Source of the DNA: Sacculina carcini
Lineage: Eukaryota > Arthropoda > Thecostraca > Sacculinidae
NCBI GenBank assembly: GCA_916048095.2
Contig: OU696589.1
Span: 5,176,683 to 5,240,682, forward strand
Direction: 5' to 3'
Length of the DNA: 64,000 nucleotides
The notes under the pieces are model-generated. The model was not told the origin of the DNA. It saw nothing but the letters and a program-made list of their open reading frames with translations, and did not search any database. Below, piece by piece: positions 58,948-64,000 of this stretch (position 1 is the first letter of the stretch; every line of letters begins with the position of its first letter). A program made the position numbers and the translations under genes.

Positions 58948-58999
<52 letters not shown>
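58948..58999. repeat. (CA)n microsatellite
   Basis: About 26 CA units. Other CA/TG runs in this region: 58739-58808, 59858-59890, 60028-60110, 60380-60410. Confidence 0.9.
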
Positions 59000-59006
<7 letters not shown>

Positions 59007-59521
59007 TACATACACGCAGGCACAGTGTGGGTTAATGCATTTGCGACACAGTTTTAATGAAGCGCTTTTTGTTGAGTGTCAGAGTAAACTGGACAATATT
59101 AGCCAAGCCAAAACAACAAGCGGTTTCATTTCGTCAGAAAAGCCAACATTGGCAACACATATTAGCTTGGCGTTTTTGCTATTCATCAAGTGTGTGTGTG
59201 TATATATAACAGCATATAACGTAACACTTCTTTTAGACATGTTCTATTTTTCAAACCTTCCCCCGAAGTACCGTTGAATCAGAGGGTACCGCACTATTTT
59301 TCGCCTAGCTGGTCAGAATTTTGGAAATATACGGTAAATTTGATGAATGGAAATATCAGGAAACGTTTGCATATTTATTTTACATTTCAGACACAAATAC
59401 ATGGTGATTACTGATAACTAGTCACAAATTCACTAATAAAAACCGGTCAGTCATACCTATTGTCATAAAGAGATAAAAATTAATCAAAGGGACGATTAAA
59501 GGTGTGTTCAAATTGACCAGT

Positions 59522-59770
59522 GGTTCTCAACCTTTTGGGAAATTTCCCTACTGGTGGGAAATGGAAGAGTTGCCAAGTGGGAAGCTAAAGGTCGCACGAA
59601 ACTATGTGTGTTTTTATCAATTCACATTCGTTGATTTTTGTTTCTTATGACCTCTTCACATTTACTTTGATGTAACAACTGAAGTTATTTAATTTATCAG
59701 CGCTGTTGTGCGGAAAATGAAGAGATGGCTCATCAAGAAGAAATGGAGAATCAGAGAAAAAAGATTAAGA
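59522..59770. mobile_element. hAT-type MITE, family D (copy 5)
   Basis: CAGTGGTTCTCAACCTTTTG start, then CAAGTGGGAAGCTAAAGGTC, CAGCGCTGTTGTG and GAGAATCAGAGAAAA blocks. Internally rearranged, right end unclear. Confidence 0.6.
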
Positions 59771-61889
59771 ACACCTTAAATAGAGGTTATATATATATTG
59801 CTTCAATGTCAGATAATCAAACATATATTGCTGATTGTGTATGTCTGTATGTATTTGTGTGTGTGTGTGTGTGTGTGCGTGTATGTGTGTATGTATGCGA
59901 CATGATCGAGTGTTGTCTGTTACGGTCGGGACGGGGGGTAGTAGAGACGTGTAAGAATAATTTCGATGATGGAAGCCCTGCTGTGTCGGCGCGATTTCGC
60001 ACGTGCTCACAACGAACGCGACAATAATGACACACACAAACACACACACACAGACACACACACACACACACACACACAGACAGACACACACACACAGACA
60101 GACACACAGACGTGCATATGCTGTAATTACATAGGGGCTGGTATAGAAACATGCACTTGGGGAGAGAGGCAGTGATAACTGGGAGTGGATCAAATTGAGT
60201 TTTCCCTATTGAACCATACTTCCCTGACACACATACACACACGCACACAAGTCTACACACGCGTGCATGCTGGCACACTCACACACACACATACGGACAT
60301 ACAGACGAGATGGCGGCATGATGATTTTGCAGTGTGGCCGGTGAGTGATGAGGTAGCGTTGATGGCGAGTGATGACACATACACACACACACACACATAC
60401 ACATACATACACACATATATATGAGGTGTGCGAGAGTTGGGGGACTTTGTCATGGATGTAGCTAAGAGGGGAAGACTGACAATGCCATCCGAAGGGGAAA
60501 CAATTGAGTTATACGCTGGAAAAATGGTGTGTGTTTTGTAAGGATAATTTATTTATAAGGGGGAGAATAAAGAAATTGATACATTCTGCAAACAAATTGA
60601 GTATGCTGCTTTAACCTCTCGTGCAATATACCTAAACTAAACTCCAAACTCTAAACTATTCTAAACTATCTCAAGCTTTCACCTAAAACCCTTTTAATTT
60701 TTTTCTACAAATTGTGTTAGAATCCTTTCTGAACTTCTTTACGGCATTTTCAAAAGCATGAACATCTCTCCTAAGCTTTGATAATGTCTTCAGAACAGTT
60801 TTTCAATCTCTTCTAAGCTACCCTTACAGTATCTTACAAACTCGCCGGCAATCCCTTCTAAACCTTCTAAAATACCTCCTAAGTTCCCTTACAATATCTC
60901 CTATATTCGCGATTCTTCGAAACCTTGAATAAGTCGCTGATAATACTGTCAGCTCTCTTACATAATATAACATAATATATAATATAATATACATAATATA
61001 ATATAATATACATAATATAATATAATATAACATGCCCATTGCAAACACAAGTACAATCTATTGGAACATAAATAAACGTAGAACACATATTCCACAATGA
61101 AAACACAAACATCTAAACACTGACTGTAATTCTTTCATTTACTAATATTATTCTGCGATTTTGTACAAATTCACAGCTCTTTGACCCAACAGACAATGGT
61201 GACAATAATTTATACATACAATACCCTAGTTAGGGCAGTTTTTCTATAGTCAGTCTACACACGACTCCGATCAGGGCGTGTTTGTATGCTTGTGTGCTGC
61301 ACAGGCACGCAGCTGCTCGCTGCGTTAGCGTGAGGGTCTGCCGCCATACGGGTGCAATCTAGTAAGCAATCTTGTGCGGGGCCCTGCCAGAGGGACACCA
61401 CAGGTCCCCGTATGCACAAGAAGCCAGTCGGGAGCACATACACACGTATACATGCAAGCACACACATGCACACATACACATAGGCACATGCACCGTAATG
61501 GATTGATGCCCTAGTCAATATAGTCTCCCCTAGACTATCAATGATATATCAAGCCATCTGCATGAGGGAACGATCAAGCTCCAGTCTCCATTTGGTGATG
61601 TCCAGGCTAGTGAAATTGAGGAAAACCACGCTTGGTGGGGAATTGAAGAACACAAGTCTCGAAAAAACTGTACTGTCTGTCGTGAGTTTAGGGTAAATTC
61701 ATTTATTCAGGTACGATTCATTTATAAAGGTAAATTCATTTATCGGAAACTCGGTCTCAGAGGTGTCGGTCTTGTTTAAAAATTGTTCAATTTCGCTCAA
61801 TTCATGGTGTTTCCCAAGTAATATCGTGTTCGTTGAACACATCGGAACCACGTATCGAAAACGGTCGACCATTGTCAACATATTGTACA
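59771..61889. other. intergenic, no gene identified
   Basis: Microsatellites, a long run of CTAAACT/CTTCTAA-like low-complexity text at 60620-60900 and a TATAATA-rich block at 60960-61030. A GC-richer block at 61258-61440 has open frames but no recognisable domain. Confidence 0.45.
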
Positions 61890-61897
61890 TATGTCAA

Positions 61898-62142
61898 CAC
61901 TGGCAGACCCAAAAATGCTTCCATCAACTCCTCATAACTAAAAGGTTCACTAAAAGTGGTCAAGGAAAAGTATGTTTTTATAGAGTTTGTTGATATAAGC
62001 ATTATCGCAAAGCGTATTCGCGCATAATGCGTTTGTAAATGTGTGTATATATCAGTGAAAACTCAATTTCAGCCCCACCCAAAATCATTCAGCCCCCCCC
62101 CCCCCCCTTCCTCCCTAAAATTGCACTCTGGATCCGCTACCA
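61898..62142. mobile_element. hAT-type MITE, family A (copy 7)
   Basis: Shortened left end (CACTGGCAGACCC) and right end CTGGATCCGCTACCA, with flanks TATGTCAA (61890-61897) and CATGTCAA (62143-62150), 7 of 8 identical. C-run of about 17 at 62091. Confidence 0.8.
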
Positions 62143-62283
62143 CATGTCAACTACATAAACGTACAGCTATTAACAAATCGACAACATCGAGCATTTGTGT
62201 GGATGGCACGACTGGAAGCAGATTCAAACTCGAGTCACTCAAGGCACTGTGCTGGGGATCATTGCTATTGAACATATATACAA

Positions 62284-62606
62284 TAGGTTAAAGGATAAAG
62301 GTGAGATGCCTCAAGTGACAGCTGCTACACGGGAAGAAGCCGAAGCTTATGAACACACACAGGTGTGCCCCGTGCAGCTCGCTGCCACCGCAGAGCCGAC
62401 CCTTTCCAAGTTATGGCGCCACAAGGAAGGAAGACGTATTAGAGAGGACCGCCTCCCCAGAATGCATGACACAACACATGACTGATATCTGGTACCATCA
62501 TTTACTGCTGGGTGGATTATAGAATTCGTCCAATATAATTCTCCTTCACCGGGTTTCGAGCCACAGACCTCCCGCTTGTGATGCGGGTCTGTGCTACCAC
62601 TGGCAG
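62284..62606 (-). mobile_element. tRNA-Val-derived SINE, copy 8
   Basis: Minus-strand copy, tail AGTGACAGCTGCTACACGGG through GGGTTTCGAGCC (B box) and CCGCTTGTGATGCGGG (anticodon arm). The A box end is degraded. Confidence 0.85.
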
Positions 62607-63116
62607 TTCCACAAAGCAACCATTTATTGTCATACCAACGACACCACGTTGATTTCCGCTGTGTATCACTGAAAATAATGTCCAAACGGCAGTGATTTAT
62701 GAAAAAATTATGAAGTGATTATGGAAGATATAATAAAAGTGAGTATGAAAACCTTTGCAGCATTTTCGAACTCTGTACATGTTTCTAAATGCTTGCCCGT
62801 TGCTAGATCACGTACACCGAATCGTCTTCATGAGTCTCTGTCGACTAGAGGCAAAAGCTTGATTGAGTGTAGTAAAGTAGATATATCAGGTGTCCAGCTT
62901 GACTGAAAGCTGATCCTCAAAAAAACAAGAAAACAAAAACTAGGGTATTTAAGAAAATTGTTGAAGGTCTGTACCGAATATAGGTTTGGATGATGTTGAA
63001 AGCGACAGGCGAGGAAAAATGTGTGTAGTAGAAAAAACCGAGGCAAATTCACAGAAGTTGGAGACAATGGTTCACTATAGTATTAGTAAGAATAGAGTTC
63101 GACTATTTAACGCGGC

Positions 63117-63287
63117 CCCAGATCGATTAGAGTTTTGAGGAACGTTGGCGTAGAGGTTTTTAAGCGTGCCTTAGACAAGTGGTTGCGAGTTGTGCCTGAC
63201 AAACCACCAATAACAGTATATCCGTCCAGAAATACAAATTATCTGCCTGAAGTGATATTAGAACTTGGCATTGAAAGATATTATTAA
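63117..63287 (+). pseudogene. LINE-type ORF2 C-terminal remnant
   Basis: A short frame reading RNVGVEVFKRALDKWLRVVP then DKPPITVYPSRNTNYLPEVI, ending in TAA at 63285. The F-K-x-x-L-D-K-W-L-x-x-x-P-D pattern is typical of the end of non-LTR retrotransposon reverse transcriptase proteins. Upstream the frame is lost, so this is a truncated copy. Clade undetermined. Confidence 0.5.
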
Positions 63288-63384
63288 TGAGTGGAGCTCC
63301 AGCTTATCTCTGCTGATTACAAGCTAAATTTTTTCAAATGTTTCAAAGGTTATGGGTTTGTACATCAACGCTAATTTTCTTATG

Positions 63385-63625
63385 CGGTGATCTGTCATCA
63401 TTTTTCCTCTGATTCCCCACTTCCTGTTGAGCCAACTGTTCATTTTCCACAACAGCAATGTGAAATCCAATAAATTCAGATGCCCCACCAAATTAAATGT
63501 CAATTGTTTTCATAGGAAAAAACGAATTTAGATTGATTAAAGCACATACATTTGATCTTCTCTCAGACGTTTAATTCACCACTTGGCAAACCGTCCATTC
63601 CTCCACCAGTGGTGACTCTCCCACA
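63385..63625. mobile_element. hAT-type MITE, family D (copy 6)
   Basis: CCTCTGATTCCCCACTTCCT, TTCCACAACAGCAATGTG and AATTCACCACTTGGCAAACC blocks, ending CCACCAGTGGTGAC. Confidence 0.6.
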
Positions 63626-64000
63626 GGTAACTGACCACAAAATCGTCTTTGGAGAAATGTGTGTCACGCAAAGTTGCATTTCCTTGCATTCGAAAGCGAA
63701 TACAATTGCACGTGCATTGTCGCTGGGGTAACAGGAAGCGTTCACCTACGACCTTATCAATGTTTTCACACACACACACACACATACACACACACACACA
63801 CACGCAAGCAAACACACATACACAAGCACACACACAGAGAGAGGTGGACAATTACACTCTTATAGTGGAGCGGTGTGTATCGCATTGTGAAGACTCCAAG
63901 CGGCAAGAGGCCATTGGACTGAAGCGAGAGAAGTGACACTGCGGATCCTAGCAGATAAGCACACATGCAAACTTCACAGAACATTCTCCGACTTGAATCA

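Overview
This window is nuclear DNA from an animal. It has GT-AG introns, AATAAA poly(A) signals, strong start contexts, dense (CA/TG)n microsatellites, hAT- and Tc1/pogo-type MITEs, tRNA-derived SINEs, a Penelope-like element and a complete Ty3/gypsy element. The repeat mix (many hAT MITEs, a gypsy element of CsRn1/Kabuki type, a secreted Gly-Tyr protein) suggests an invertebrate, probably a protostome such as an arthropod. The sequence alone does not settle the species, and nothing bacterial or viral-genomic is present.

There are four host genes. (1) At 3149-3373 (+) lies a C-terminal coiled-coil exon resembling NOS1AP/CAPON. (2) At 9442-33793 (-) lies a complete dynamitin gene (DCTN2, p50 subunit of dynactin). 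Its nine exons join in phase and give 437 codons over 24 kb, with introns full of repeats. (3) At about 35.95-37.62 kb (+) lies a two-coding-exon gene for a secreted, 140-residue Gly/Tyr/His repeat protein. (4) At 38.9 or 40.2-56.6 kb (+) lies an SLC17 (sialin/VGLUT/Na-phosphate family) transporter with 11 well supported exons and a possible short first exon.

The third well supported intron of the SLC17 gene (42425-50334) holds a 6,084-bp gypsy element at 43094-49177. Its 953-bp LTRs look identical by eye, and it has an ATGT target duplication, open gag and pol, and a textbook -1 frameshift signal. Next to it, at about 49345-50170, is a 5'-truncated Penelope-like element flanked by 165-bp inverted copies of its own terminus. 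Each copy carries a hammerhead-ribozyme-like core.

The rest is mostly repeats: four or more MITE families (several copies with exact 8-bp target duplications), about eight copies of one tRNA-Val-derived SINE, minisatellites with 11-, 12- and 18-bp units, a duplicated 400-bp TG tract and a 46-bp near-perfect palindrome. The distal part (56.8-64 kb) holds repeats and only doubtful exon candidates. The genes are unrelated housekeeping or structural loci and are not an operon or pathway. The most unusual system-level signals are the compact gypsy element and the repeated placement of (UG)n tracts just upstream of 3' splice sites.
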